From: Gaiellasilicea sp963765705
GTDB lineage: Bacteria > Actinomycetota > Thermoleophilia > Gaiellales > Gaiellaceae
DNA: 64,000 bases
Direction of reading: 5' to 3'
Assembly: GCA_963765705.1 (NCBI GenBank)
Contig: CAVXXJ010000013.1
Location: 558,001 to 622,000 of the forward strand
This document shows, one piece after another, positions 22,107 through 31,410 of the stretch; the stretch's first letter is position 1, and the number at the start of each line of letters is the position of its first letter. The notes beneath the pieces are model-generated. The model had not been told where the DNA came from. It searched no databases and saw only the letters and a program-made list of their open reading frames with translations. The position numbers and the translations under genes are program-made.

Positions 22107-24062
22107 TTAGGCTTGGTCGTCGACGAGCTCGATTTCGGATTCGTCACCGTCGTCGGTAACTGTCCCGAGGCTGCCGACGCTGATTGGAGCGTCGATGGTC
22201 GGTTCGATCACCGGGCTTTGGCTCACGGACTCGGGGCCGGCGGGTGAGGCATAGAGGCGGCGGGTGAAGGCCTGCATCTTTTCGCTCAACGCGCGCAAAG
22301 TCTGGTCGAGAGCGATCTCGCCGCTATCGGGATCAGCGAGCTGCTGTCTCAGCATCTCGCCCGCCTCGGCCAGTTGCACGCGCTCCTCATCGCTGAGCTG
22401 CTCGGCGTGTCGCTCCAGTAGGCCCTCGGCCTGCTGGAGGGCTGTCTGGACGTCGTTTTCGAGCTCGATCTGCTGGCGGCGGCGCCGGTCCTCATGACGG
22501 TGGATCTCGGCCTCGGCCCTGATCCGCCCAATCTCTTCATCTTCGAGCTTGGTCGCCGACTCGATCACGAGCTGCTGGTGGTTGCCGGTACCGAGGTCGC
22601 TGGCGGAGACCGAGAGGATGCCGTTGGCGTCGAGATCGAAGATGACTTGAATCTGTGGCACGCCGGCGATCGCCGGCGGCACGCCGAGCAGCTTCACGCG
22701 GCCAAGGGTTCGGTTGTCACCGGCGAGCTCGCGCTCTCCCTGCAGGATGTGAACCTCGACCGAGGGCTGGTTGTCGACCGCGGTCGTGAACACCTCAATT
22801 TTCTTCACCGGCAACGTGGCGTTGGCGGCGATCAGCGGAGTCATCACTCCGCCGGCGGTTTCGATTCCAAGCGCGATCGGGTTCACGTCGAGGAGCAGGA
22901 CGTCATCGATCTGACCTTCGATAATGCCGGCCTGGATCGCTGCGCCCATTGCCACGGCCTCGTCGGGGTTGACTCCCTTGTGCGGAGGCTTGCCGGCCAG
23001 CTCGCTGACCCGCTCCTGGACCGCGGGCATCCTCGTCATCCCGCCGACGAGGATGATGTGGTCGATCGCCTCCGGGTCGACCTTGGCCGCGGTCAGGGCC
23101 CGACGGGTCGGCTCGACGAGACGGTCAAGCAAGGGCATTGTCAACGCGTTCATCTGTGAACGCGAGAGCTCGATGTCGAGGTGCTCGGGGCCGCCGTCGC
23201 TGTTGGTGGAGATGAAGGGCAGGCTGATCCGCGTCGTCGGCATCACGGAGAGCTCGACCTTGGCCTGCTCAGCAGCCTCGTGCAGGCGATGCACGGTCGC
23301 CGGATCCAACTCCAGGTCAATCCCGCGGCTCAAGCGGAAATCCTCGATGATCCAGGTGGCAATCGCGTGATCGAAATCGTCGCCGCCGAGTTGATTGTCG
23401 CCGGCGGTCGACTTGACATCGAATACACCGTCGCCGATCTCGAGCACGGAGACGTCGAAGGTGCCGCCGCCGAGGTCGAAGACGAGCAAGGTCTGTTCGC
23501 GCTCATCACTGAAGCCGTAGGCCAGAGCCGCCGCAGTCGGCTCGTTGATCAATCGCAGGACCTCGAGCCCGGCGATTTTTCCGGCGTCCTTGGTCGCCTG
23601 GCGCTGAGCATCGTTGAAGTAGGCCGGGACCGTGATCACGGCCTTGGTGATCGGCTCGCCGATGAAGGCCTCGGCGTCGGTCTTCAGCTTTGCCAGGATC
23701 AGGCTCGAAATCTCCTCCGGGCTGAAACTCTGCTCGTCGACCTCGATCCGAGCGGCGCCGTTCTCGCCGGCGCCAACCCGGTAGCTGGTCTGAAGTGAGC
23801 CGTCAAGTTCGTCGACCCGGCGGCCGATCAGACGCTTGACCGAGGCAACAGTGCGTTCGGGGTGGATGATTCCCTGGCGGCGTGCCGCGGTCCCGACGAT
23901 GCGCTGGGCGTCTTCGACGATGGCGACGACCGAGGGCGTGGTGCGCTCGCCCTCGGCGTTGGCGACCACCATCGCCTGGCCTTCGTCAAGCGTGGCCAGG
24001 CACGAGTTGGTCGTGCCGAGATCGATGCCGATGACGTGGACGCTCTCCTGCGCGGAAGACAT
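22107..24062 (-). CDS. dnaK: DnaK-family Hsp70 chaperone
   Basis: A 651-residue Hsp70, close to the usual length (about 610-640). The ATPase domain has IGIDLGTTNSCLA near residue 10, VPAYFNDAQRQATKDAGKIAGL, NEPTAAALAYGF, DLGGGTFDVSVLE and LVGGMTRMPAVQ. The substrate domain has LLDVNPIALGIETAGG and a helical lid, ending in an acidic tail (DDGDESEIELVDDQA). The ATG at 24062 gives the normal N-terminus; GTG at 24092 would add 10 residues. No dnaJ, grpE or hspR is adjacent, so this is likely a second, element-borne copy. It depends on ATP and normally on DnaJ and GrpE supplied elsewhere. Confidence 0.93.
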   Translation of the reverse strand: MSSAQESVHVIGIDLGTTNSCLATLDEGQAMVVANAEGERTTPSVVAIVEDAQRIVGTAARRQGIIHPERTVASVKRLIGRRVDELDGSLQTSYRVGAGENGAARIEVDEQSFSPEEISSLILAKLKTDAEAFIGEPITKAVITVPAYFNDAQRQATKDAGKIAGLEVLRLINEPTAAALAYGFSDEREQTLLVFDLGGGTFDVSVLEIGDGVFDVKSTAGDNQLGGDDFDHAIATWIIEDFRLSRGIDLELDPATVHRLHEAAEQAKVELSVMPTTRISLPFISTNSDGGPEHLDIELSRSQMNALTMPLLDRLVEPTRRALTAAKVDPEAIDHIILVGGMTRMPAVQERVSELAGKPPHKGVNPDEAVAMGAAIQAGIIEGQIDDVLLLDVNPIALGIETAGGVMTPLIAANATLPVKKIEVFTTAVDNQPSVEVHILQGERELAGDNRTLGRVKLLGVPPAIAGVPQIQVIFDLDANGILSVSASDLGTGNHQQLVIESATKLEDEEIGRIRAEAEIHRHEDRRRRQQIELENDVQTALQQAEGLLERHAEQLSDEERVQLAEAGEMLRQQLADPDSGEIALDQTLRALSEKMQAFTRRLYASPAGPESVSQSPVIEPTIDAPISVGSLGTVTDDGDESEIELVDDQA

Positions 24063-24127
24063 AATTCTCGGCCGGACCGTAGATGGGCGCACGTGGGCGG
24101 GATCGCTTTCGCGGTCGCCTCCGTGGC

Positions 24128-25471
24128 TCAGCTCTCGTCCTTTGGCGGCTGGGGGTCAAGGCTCGGGGGTAGCGGAAGCGCGGCGATCCCGCCCAGACCC
24201 GCGCTCTCGCTTGGGTCCGTGATCGGCTCGGCCTTCTCGGCCTGCGGCGCAACCTCAGCCGGTGAGGGCGGGGCCGGGGCGGGCGGAGTGGGCGTCTGTT
24301 TGGCAGTGTCGGCGCCTTTTCGCTCGTCGAAAGCCGGCAAGGTCGGGGCGGGGGCGGGGGGAGGGGAGGGAACCGCGGTCGCTGGAGGCGCTGCTGCGTC
24401 CCCGGTCGCCTCCGCAGAGGTGGCGAGAAAACCGGAGAGGTCAGGCAGGGGCGGCGCTTGCGTTTTCGGATCGCCGCTAGGCAGCGGGCCAGGAGCCGAT
24501 TGGCCCGACGGTGGGGGTGGGATCGGCGGCCCCTCCGGCGGCACGGGCGCCCGGGCGGGCATGGCCGGCTCAGGTGCCTCCTTGGCGTAGGGAGAGTCCG
24601 GCGGCGGGGCGAGCGGCACATCCGCCTCCTTGGTTCCGGGGACGACGAAATCCTTCTCTGAGACGTCTTCACCCTGAGTCGAGAGACCGATGAAATGGCG
24701 CACCGTGATCACCTGGCAGGCGGCGAGCAGACAGCCGAGGGGGAGGGCGAGGATCCCGGCCGGAATCAGTGCCGAGGGGTCCGCGGCACTCCAGGCCGGC
24801 CCGATTACGAGCCAGATCCCGCCCGCAAGCGCCAGCTGGGGCAAGGTGGCCACGGCAACCGCCACCGTCTTGCCACGTGTCAACTTCATCACGGTGCCGT
24901 TTGCGCTTTCAGCTTCATCATCGGCGAGACCGCTGGCGACGAAGACCATGATCAAACGGAGAAGCAGCGGCGTCACCAGGGCGAGGAAAACGAGGGCAAC
25001 CGGAAGGTACCCGGCAGGCACCTCGATTCCAGGCCAGGACGGGACGACGTCGATCGAGGAGATCCGCGGACCGATCCCAATCAAGGCGATCCAGAGCAAG
25101 AACGTGAGTCCGAAGAGGGCGCCGAGAAGGAAGGTGACAGGCCCGAACCCGCTCATCGGCGAGGCAATCCAGCGCCGGTTCGTATACATGTAGCGATCAC
25201 AGGCGAGCCAGGCCCAGCTCAGCGCTGACCAGACCAAAGTCACTGGGATCACGACCAGCAGGGCCTGCACGACGCCCCCGAGCGGTCCGCCCAGATCCGG
25301 ATGCTCAACGAGCAGGTCCTCGATCGGCCCGACGCGAAGCTGCTGCCAGCCGAAGGCCACGAGCAGGGCGATGAGGAGGCCAGGAAGCATCAGCGGTACC
25401 AGGCGCGGAGCGTGTCGGGCCCAGCTGGCAAGCCCGAAGGCAATCGAGCGAAGCGCCGGCAGCGGATTCAT
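24128..25471 (-). CDS. Polytopic membrane protein with long proline-rich tail
   Basis: A 447-residue protein. About six hydrophobic segments lie in residues 20-265 (for example LVPLMLPGLLIALLVAFGW, VVQALLVVIPVTLVW, FLLGALFGLTFLLWIALIG). The last 180 residues are a Pro/Ala/Ser/Glu-rich tail (PPEGPPIPPPPSGQ and similar), probably disordered and cytoplasmic. No family is recognised. The start is fixed by CCTAGCTT 6 bases upstream. The gene is followed by dnaK after 65 bases on the same strand, so co-transcription is possible. Confidence 0.65.
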   Translation of the reverse strand: MNPLPALRSIAFGLASWARHAPRLVPLMLPGLLIALLVAFGWQQLRVGPIEDLLVEHPDLGGPLGGVVQALLVVIPVTLVWSALSWAWLACDRYMYTNRRWIASPMSGFGPVTFLLGALFGLTFLLWIALIGIGPRISSIDVVPSWPGIEVPAGYLPVALVFLALVTPLLLRLIMVFVASGLADDEAESANGTVMKLTRGKTVAVAVATLPQLALAGGIWLVIGPAWSAADPSALIPAGILALPLGCLLAACQVITVRHFIGLSTQGEDVSEKDFVVPGTKEADVPLAPPPDSPYAKEAPEPAMPARAPVPPEGPPIPPPPSGQSAPGPLPSGDPKTQAPPLPDLSGFLATSAEATGDAAAPPATAVPSPPPAPAPTLPAFDERKGADTAKQTPTPPAPAPPSPAEVAPQAEKAEPITDPSESAGLGGIAALPLPPSLDPQPPKDES

Positions 25472-25485
25472 GAGCCAAAGCTAGG
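25472..25485 (-). promoter_or_regulatory. Leaderless-type -10 element
   Basis: Reads CCTAGCTT, then TGGCTC, then ATG at 25471. Exact consensus. Confidence 0.55.
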
Positions 25486-25634
25486 AGCGCGCGGGCTCCC
25501 ACGCTGATCCTTGGGCTCGCTTCGACACGGCGCCCGTGGAGGGTTCAGGGCGTCAATACCTTGCGCGGCGCCGGAAGCGATCAGCGCGCAAAGGGCGCGA
25601 GCGCGAGGCCGCGCAGGTGACTCTCGCGGCAACG

Positions 25635-27572
25635 ATGAGCTTTCGCCGGCGGCTCAACTTCTTCTTTGTACTGCTGATCGCGATCCCGATGGTCGCGGTC
25701 GCGGCTTTGCTGATCCGCACGTCGGGGCAGCTTGGGGCGGGCAGAACGGACGCGGCCCTCGAACAGGCCCAAGCGACCGCGTTTGCCCTCTATGCCGAAC
25801 ACCGCGATCGGCTGCGCCACGAGTCCGGCGAGCTCGCCCGGCTGCTGACCAGACAGCGGGCCTGGGAGCTCAATCGCAGCGCCCTGAGCGATCTGCTCGC
25901 CGGCATCGTCGGCAACGGTGCCGTTCGTTCGGCAAGCCTGATCGGTGCTCGAGGTCAAGTCATCAAGACGATCGGCGGCAGCGGCGGGATCAACGCCGTT
26001 CGCATCACCCTCACCTACCCGGTGCAGGAGCATGACCAGCGCCGGGAGGCTCCGCCGAATCGGCATCGCATCAACGCCATCCTGCTTGCCAACGTCTCAG
26101 CTGGAGACTTCACTCGCGAGGTCGCGCGCCTGACCAGGGCCGAGGTGGCAATCGGACGCGAAGAGGGGATGCTTGCCTCGACAATCGCCCTGACCTCGAT
26201 GCCGCAGTCCGGCGCGCAGATCAATAGTGAAGACCGGCAGCTTCAGGCCAGGACTGCGGAACTCGCCAGCGGTCTCAACCTGACGCTGCTGATTGCGAGG
26301 GACTCTCAGAATCCGCTCGAGCGCCAGCCGATCTTGACGGCGATTTTCATCGTCCTCCTTCTCTCCGGCGGACTGTTCGCCAAATTGATGACCCGCTCCA
26401 CCCACCGGCAGGTCGAAGCAATGCTGAAGGCGGCCAAGAGTGTCGGTCAGGGGGACTTCACAATCGAAGTCCCCGTCTCCGGCGGAGACGAGCTGGCCGC
26501 ATTCGCGGTCGAGTTCAACCGCATGACCAACCTGGTCGCGAGCCAGGTCGAGGAGCTCGACCTGCAACGCCAACAGCTCGAGAACTCGATCCGGCGCCTC
26601 GGGGAGGCAATGGCTTCGGGACTCAATCGCGAAGCCATGCTCGAGCTGGCGTTGCTGATGACGATCGAGGCCTGCGGCGCCGACTACGGTCATCTGCTGC
26701 CACGGGGAGAGGGTGGCGCCGGCGAACTCGAGGTCGAGGACCGCGACGCCGCCGATGTCGAAGAAGCCCTGCGCGGGCCCACCTCCCACAGCCACGACAT
26801 CCTCGATGACGAGGGCAGGGCCCTGATCGGCGAGCTCGAAGGTCGCGCCGGCGCTGGCGCGATCGCACATGAGGAGGCGGGGCCGTGGGCGGGCATGGCG
26901 AAGTTGCTCTCGAGCGGAGAGTCCGAGGCGGTCATGGCCCTAGCTCGCCGTGGGCGCGGGTTCAACGAGACCGAGCGCGAGATCTTCGCCTACCTGACCA
27001 GTCAGGTAGGCGTCTCACTCGAGAATCTGACCCTCTACCGCCGCCTCGCCGAGCAGGCGACCACGGACGAGCTGACTTCGCTCGCCAACCGCCGCCGCTT
27101 CAACGAGGTCCTCGAAGCGGAGGTAGAGAGAGCGAACCGCTTTGGCCATCCGCTGGCGCTCTTGATGGCGGACATCGACGACTTCAAGCCAGTCAACGAC
27201 AGCGAGGGTCACAGCGCCGGGGACCGCGCACTGACCTTTGTCGGCCGGGTCTTGCGCGAGGAAACGCGGAGCGTGGATGAGCCGGCTCGCTACGGCGGCG
27301 AGGAATTCACGGTCCTCCTGCCGGAGACCGATCTCGCCGGCGCCCTTGACGTCGCCGAGCGCGTGCGGGCGAGAATCGAGGCCGAGAGCGCCGATCCTTA
27401 CGTGACCGCATCCTTTGGCGTCGCGATGCTGGCCGGGGCTGGCGACGGCCAGACGCTCGTCGACCGTGCCGATGCGGCCCTCTACCGGGCTAAGGGCGCC
27501 GGCAAGAACAGGGTTGAGGCCGATGATCAGTTGCCGGGCAAAACGCCGCCCGGCCCGCGAGCGAGGGATTGA
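25635..27572 (+). CDS. Membrane diguanylate cyclase (sensor-HAMP-GAF-GGDEF)
   Basis: A 645-residue enzyme predicted to make cyclic di-GMP. In order: membrane segment (FFFVLLIAIPMVAVAALLI), an external sensor domain of about 200 residues, a second membrane segment (ILTAIFIVLLLSGGLFAKLM), HAMP near 271-300, a GAF-like domain about 325-455, and GGDEF from about 475. The active loop is RYGGEEF near 551, so catalysis should be intact. RSVD five residues upstream is a product-inhibition I-site. The ATG at 25635 directly precedes the first membrane segment; GTG at 25617 is an alternative. Its end overlaps or abuts the dehydrogenase gene. Confidence 0.9.
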   Translation: MSFRRRLNFFFVLLIAIPMVAVAALLIRTSGQLGAGRTDAALEQAQATAFALYAEHRDRLRHESGELARLLTRQRAWELNRSALSDLLAGIVGNGAVRSASLIGARGQVIKTIGGSGGINAVRITLTYPVQEHDQRREAPPNRHRINAILLANVSAGDFTREVARLTRAEVAIGREEGMLASTIALTSMPQSGAQINSEDRQLQARTAELASGLNLTLLIARDSQNPLERQPILTAIFIVLLLSGGLFAKLMTRSTHRQVEAMLKAAKSVGQGDFTIEVPVSGGDELAAFAVEFNRMTNLVASQVEELDLQRQQLENSIRRLGEAMASGLNREAMLELALLMTIEACGADYGHLLPRGEGGAGELEVEDRDAADVEEALRGPTSHSHDILDDEGRALIGELEGRAGAGAIAHEEAGPWAGMAKLLSSGESEAVMALARRGRGFNETEREIFAYLTSQVGVSLENLTLYRRLAEQATTDELTSLANRRRFNEVLEAEVERANRFGHPLALLMADIDDFKPVNDSEGHSAGDRALTFVGRVLREETRSVDEPARYGGEEFTVLLPETDLAGALDVAERVRARIEAESADPYVTASFGVAMLAGAGDGQTLVDRADAALYRAKGAGKNRVEADDQLPGKTPPGPRARD

Positions 27573-27580
27573 CTCGAGCC

Positions 27581-28921
27581 ATGAGCGCCCGAGATGGAAG
27601 TTCCGCTGCCGATCGCCGCGGCCAAGGAGGCTGGGAGGCCATCCTCGAAGACGACGGCGGCGCGATCGCCCCGGGAGCCGAATGGCGCTCTGAGCTGTGG
27701 CAGATCGCGCGCTCCCAGCTCGAGCGGGCCGCTCAGGCGCTCGAGCTCGATGATGGCCTCTGGCAACGACTGTGCGAACCGCGCCGCTCGCTGACCGTGA
27801 ACTTCCCGGTTCGCATGGACTCTGGCCAGATCCGCAATCTGACTGGCTACCGGGTCCAGCACACGTTAAGCGTCGGACCGACCAAGGGAGGGATCCGCTA
27901 CGCGCCCGGCGTTTCCTTGGGCGAGTGTGCTGCGCTCTCGCTGTGGATGAGTCTTAAGTGCGCGCTCGTAGGGCTGCCTTTCGGAGGGGCCAAGGGCGGC
28001 GTGCGTTGTGATCCGAATCGCCTCTCGGTTGATGAGCTCGAGCGCATCACGCGGCGCTTCACTTCGGAGATCTCGCCTCTGATCGGGCCCGAGACGGATA
28101 TCCCGGCGCCGGACATGGGCACCGGCGAGCGCGAGATGGGCTGGTTGATGGACACCTACTCCCAACAACAGGGCCACTCCGTGCGCTCGATCGTCACCGG
28201 CAAGCCGGTCGCCGTTGGCGGGCTCGAAGGCCGGGCGGACGCAACCGGGCTCGGGGTCGTCGATCTGGCCGATCTGGCTTGGCCCGGATCACTCGACGGG
28301 GTCCGGATCGTCGTCCAGGGCCTCGGCAAGGTGGGTGCGGTCGCCGTTCGCGAGCTCGCCGCGCGCGGAGCGCGGATCGTTGCGGTCGGCGATGTCTCCG
28401 GCGCAATTGCCGCGCCCGAGGGCCTCGACGTCGAGGCCCTGTTCGAGTGGATCGATCGCGAGCGCTTTCTGCGTGGATTCCCCGAGGCGCGGGCGCTCGC
28501 GGGACGCGAGGCCCTTCTCACCGAGAGCTGCGAGATCTTGATCCCGGCGGCGCTCGAGCGCCAGCTCACCGCTCGCAACGCCCCTGCCCTCGATTGCAAG
28601 ATGGTCGTCGAAGGCGCCAACGGCCCGACCACCCCAGAAGCTGAATTGCTGCTGGCCCGCCGCGGGATCCCGGTCGTCCCCGACATCCTTGCCAACGCCG
28701 GCGGTGTCATCGTCAGCTACTTCGAGTGGGTCCAAGACCAGCAGCGCTATGCCTGGAATCCGACGCAGGTTCGAGAACGCCTTCGCGAGCAGCTCGCCAC
28801 GGGGTGGGAATTGGTCTCACAAACCGCAGCGCGCCGCGATCTCGACCTGCGCACGGCAGCGCAGGCGGCGGCTCTGGAGCGCATTGCCGCTGCCGCTGCC
28901 GCTCGTGGAATCTACCCCTGA
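27581..28921 (+). CDS. Glutamate/leucine/valine-type dehydrogenase
   Basis: A protein of about 446 residues of the Glu/Leu/Phe/Val dehydrogenase family, which interconverts an amino acid and its 2-oxo acid with NAD(P). Signatures are GGIRYAPGVSLGECAALS, the Lys in MSLKCALVGLPFGGAKGGV (about 122-142), APDMGTGEREMGWLMDTY and TGKPVAVGG. The Rossmann domain has IVVQGLGKVGAVAVRELA and VVEGANGPTTPEAE. Length and motifs favour a hexameric GdhA/RocG-like glutamate dehydrogenase. The ATG at 27581 is chosen; TTG at 27569 overlaps the GGDEF stop. It probably shares a transcript with the cyclase gene. Confidence 0.9.
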   Translation: MSARDGSSAADRRGQGGWEAILEDDGGAIAPGAEWRSELWQIARSQLERAAQALELDDGLWQRLCEPRRSLTVNFPVRMDSGQIRNLTGYRVQHTLSVGPTKGGIRYAPGVSLGECAALSLWMSLKCALVGLPFGGAKGGVRCDPNRLSVDELERITRRFTSEISPLIGPETDIPAPDMGTGEREMGWLMDTYSQQQGHSVRSIVTGKPVAVGGLEGRADATGLGVVDLADLAWPGSLDGVRIVVQGLGKVGAVAVRELAARGARIVAVGDVSGAIAAPEGLDVEALFEWIDRERFLRGFPEARALAGREALLTESCEILIPAALERQLTARNAPALDCKMVVEGANGPTTPEAELLLARRGIPVVPDILANAGGVIVSYFEWVQDQQRYAWNPTQVRERLREQLATGWELVSQTAARRDLDLRTAAQAAALERIAAAAAARGIYP

Positions 28922-28926
28922 CCAGG

Positions 28927-29331
28927 TCAAGGGCGAAGCGAGGCGACGATGAGCAGCGCATCACCGGCCGGAGTCTGGCCGCTACAGGTGCGGATCCCGG
29001 GGTGAGAGGTGACATTGGAGATCATCTCGCAGACCAGGTCGATGGCAACGCCCCGATCGAGAGTGCAGACCCAGACATGCGTTCGCCCGTGGTGGATGAG
29101 CTCGTCGCAAAACAAGTCAGACTGGCTTTGGAACTGCTCCCAATGGGGCGTGTTCTCCTTCGATTTGCTCTCGGCGAGGAGCTGATGATGGCCGGGAAAG
29201 AGCAGGCGCAGATCCTCCCCGTTTGCGGCCTTGCGAATCTGCTCCCTGACCAGGGCGCGGATGACAAGCTCGCTGGGTCCGGGAAAGGCCCGGCGCCGGC
29301 CGGCGAGCAGGCGAGAGTCGGCAGGTTTCAT
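28927..29331 (-). CDS. LLxGRRR-tagged hypothetical protein
   Basis: A 134-residue protein starting ATG at 29331 with MKPADSR then LLAGRRR at residues 8-14. The body is mixed (LVIRALVREQIRKAANG, LRLLFPGHHQLLAES, THVWVCTLDRGVAIDLVCEM). The GHHxLL segment recalls the 44103 gene product (GHHHLLSY), and both end in a short hydrophobic strand, so the two may be distantly related. Three Cys are present. It converges on the dehydrogenase gene, leaving 5 bases between stops. Function unknown. Confidence 0.65.
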   Translation of the reverse strand: MKPADSRLLAGRRRAFPGPSELVIRALVREQIRKAANGEDLRLLFPGHHQLLAESKSKENTPHWEQFQSQSDLFCDELIHHGRTHVWVCTLDRGVAIDLVCEMISNVTSHPGIRTCSGQTPAGDALLIVASLRP

Positions 29332-29418
29332 CTCGAGAGAACGTAGGTCGCCCGGCCACCGCCACCGGCGCTGGCCGAATAATCACCGCTGTGGACGAGC
29401 GCGAGCTAAAGCTCCCCT

Positions 29419-29844
29419 ATGAGCATGAGCGCCACTGAACTGGTCGAGGAGACCACCAACTGCCTGGCCAAGTCGCTGCCGCTCTATCGTCGGGTGGCGG
29501 CAATGTTGCGCCCGGGCCCGTCGGCCTCGCCGCAGCTGGGTGAGGCCGAGCTCGCCGATCTCCAGCGCGCCGCCGCCCTCGCCTGGCCCGAGCTGGTGGT
29601 GATGGCGCGGGCGCTCGAGAGCGCCGACGGCGGTGAGATTGAAACGACGCTGGTCGCCGCCGAGGATCCGCGGCGTATGTTGCCGCTCGTGCGAGCTCTG
29701 GCCGATTCCTGGTTGCTGATCGCGGCAGCCGCTACTGCCGAAGACCTGGCGAAAGCTGAGATCGCCCCAGAGGCCGAAATCCTCACTCTCTGTACCAGGC
29801 CCGAGATCCGCACCTGGCTTGCCGCGCGCAGTTCCGCTTCCTGA
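29419..29844 (+). CDS. Hypothetical helical protein
   Basis: A 141-residue, almost entirely helical acidic protein (ATELVEETTNCLAKSLPLYR, ADLQRAAALAWPELVVMARA, LVRALADSWLLIAAAATAED). No signal or motif is recognised. GCTAAAGC lies 6 bases before the ATG, a weaker form of the leaderless element. It converges on the DUF192 gene; the 38 bases between include a short run of T. Confidence 0.55.
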   Translation: MSMSATELVEETTNCLAKSLPLYRRVAAMLRPGPSASPQLGEAELADLQRAAALAWPELVVMARALESADGGEIETTLVAAEDPRRMLPLVRALADSWLLIAAAATAEDLAKAEIAPEAEILTLCTRPEIRTWLAARSSAS

Positions 29845-29882
29845 GCGTATGCATCCTTCAATTATGGGAAAGACCATACTTT

Positions 29883-30332
29883 TTAGGCGACGCGAATCAG
29901 GCCGCCTACGATGATCTGGTTGCGCTTGGCAGCGCCGGCAGCGAGCTCGAGACAGGAACGGTGGGGCAGGGTCCCGGCCAGCCAGGTCCCGGGTTGAAGG
30001 TTGGCGCGGATCTTGACCACGCGTCCGCGGCGATCGCAAAAGACGGCGTCGATCGGGAAGACCATACCGCGGGTGTGAATCAGACCCGCGGCCGAAATCA
30101 GGAGGCCTTCGGCGTCGCCAATCTCGCTCTGGCCGAGGAGGCCGCGCCGGCGCGCCCGTGAGGAGGCGGCACGCCAGACGCACAGGTTGAGGGCGTCGCC
30201 GTCACGGATCAGAGTGACCCGGTCCCAATCGCGCTGCGCCTTGAGTCCCACGACCCGACGATGCAGAAGCGCACAAGCACGCGGATGGCTGCTGTCGAGG
30301 CGGCGCATTGTGGATCCGCTGCTTGCTGCCAT
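29883..30332 (-). CDS. DUF192 family protein
   Basis: A protein of up to 149 residues (ATG at 30308 gives 141). The family signature is clear: RRRGLLGQSEIGDAEGLLI, IHTRGMVFPIDAVFCDRRGR, VVKIRANLQPGTWLAG and RSCLELAAGAAKRNQI. DUF192 proteins are small beta-barrel proteins, often exported and sometimes linked to surface or pilus loci, with no settled function. No signal peptide is visible here. It is divergent from a secreted protein gene at the start of the surface block. Confidence 0.8.
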   Translation of the reverse strand: MAASSGSTMRRLDSSHPRACALLHRRVVGLKAQRDWDRVTLIRDGDALNLCVWRAASSRARRRGLLGQSEIGDAEGLLISAAGLIHTRGMVFPIDAVFCDRRGRVVKIRANLQPGTWLAGTLPHRSCLELAAGAAKRNQIIVGGLIRVA

Positions 30333-30359
30333 CGGACTGATCGTTTAGCGTAGGTTGGT

Positions 30360-31346
30360 ATGAGTCGGGGGATCAGATGCAGCGCGATCGCCACGGCAAT
30401 GGCCGCATTCGCGTGTGTCGCATCGTCGGCGGCGCTCGGGGAAGTCAGGACTGCCGATATCTATGACCCCGTCGATGCAACTCCGGCGATCTCAGGGGTC
30501 CCCGACAACCCTGACATCAGTCGCCTCCAGGTCAGCTATGACACGGCTGGATCACTGGTGATGCGGGTCACTTTCTACCACCCGCTCACGAGCGTGGACA
30601 TGAGCCAAAACTACGGCTTCTTCGGGCGGTTCAGTCTTTCGAAGGCGAGCGTCGTCGGCTGCGGATACGTCGCCGTCGGCGAGATCTACAACGGCCAGCA
30701 CCATGTCCGCTCGCGCTACGGGACCTTCTTCGACCGGGCGCTCGTACAGGGCTACAGCGGCTACCTCAGCTTCACCCGCGCCTCACTCGACGGACAGACG
30801 ATCGAGCTCCGCGCCAGCGCGCCCGGGATCGCCGCCCGCGACATCCAGTGCCTGCACTATGAGCTCGGGGCGAGACGGATCAGCACGATCTCGAACCCGA
30901 GCAGCGACTACGACCCAAACTGCGACTGCTGGTACGTGAGCCCGATACTCGACATCGCCGGCTGCGCGAGCCCGACCGGTTGCCCGTCGAACTACTTCGC
31001 AGGCTTCGGCATGCCGGGCCCAGAGGAGGATCCCGCCGGCGTCGCTGGTCCGTTTCGTCTCAAGCACTTCTCGGTCAAGCAGTACGCCTGCCTCAAGGAA
31101 TTCGGCTTCAACATCGCCGTCACCGGCAATGCCCGTGCCGCGTGGGAGGCGACCTTCGCAAAACGGCGCGGAGGCCCGGTCCGGGCGCGCCTCGGCGGCA
31201 CGGTAAAGCGCTCGCAGTTCCTCAGCCGGCATCGCCCGCCGGCGCTCAAGATCGACCAGCGCTACTACGCCAGGGTCACGGTCACCCGTGACGGGCTCAC
31301 TGATCGATCGGCCTACCAGGCGATTCGAATCCGCTCCTGCCTCTGA
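30360..31346 (+). CDS. Secreted cysteine-rich protein
   Basis: A 328-residue protein with a signal peptide (IATAMAAFACVASSAALG). The mature part is beta-rich (DISRLQVSYDTAGSLVMRVT, SGYLSFTRASLDGQTIELRA) with many Cys (NCDCW, AGCASPTGC). The C-terminal 80 residues are basic (AKRRGGPVRARLGGTVKRSQ) and may be an Ig-like or anchoring unit. No family is recognised. It opens the surface-protein block, and CGTAGGTT lies three bases before its ATG. Confidence 0.65.
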   Translation: MSRGIRCSAIATAMAAFACVASSAALGEVRTADIYDPVDATPAISGVPDNPDISRLQVSYDTAGSLVMRVTFYHPLTSVDMSQNYGFFGRFSLSKASVVGCGYVAVGEIYNGQHHVRSRYGTFFDRALVQGYSGYLSFTRASLDGQTIELRASAPGIAARDIQCLHYELGARRISTISNPSSDYDPNCDCWYVSPILDIAGCASPTGCPSNYFAGFGMPGPEEDPAGVAGPFRLKHFSVKQYACLKEFGFNIAVTGNARAAWEATFAKRRGGPVRARLGGTVKRSQFLSRHRPPALKIDQRYYARVTVTRDGLTDRSAYQAIRIRSCL

Positions 31347-31410
31347 GAGGCGCCAAAGACTCGCCGCGAATCCTGTCGGCAGCCAAGCGTGATAGAGCCG
31401 GTTCCAGCCC

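Noticed and set aside
31315..31335. tRNA T-arm-like GATTCGAATCC
   Set aside because: It is inside the C-terminal coding sequence of the secreted protein, with no cloverleaf around it. No tRNA was found in the window.
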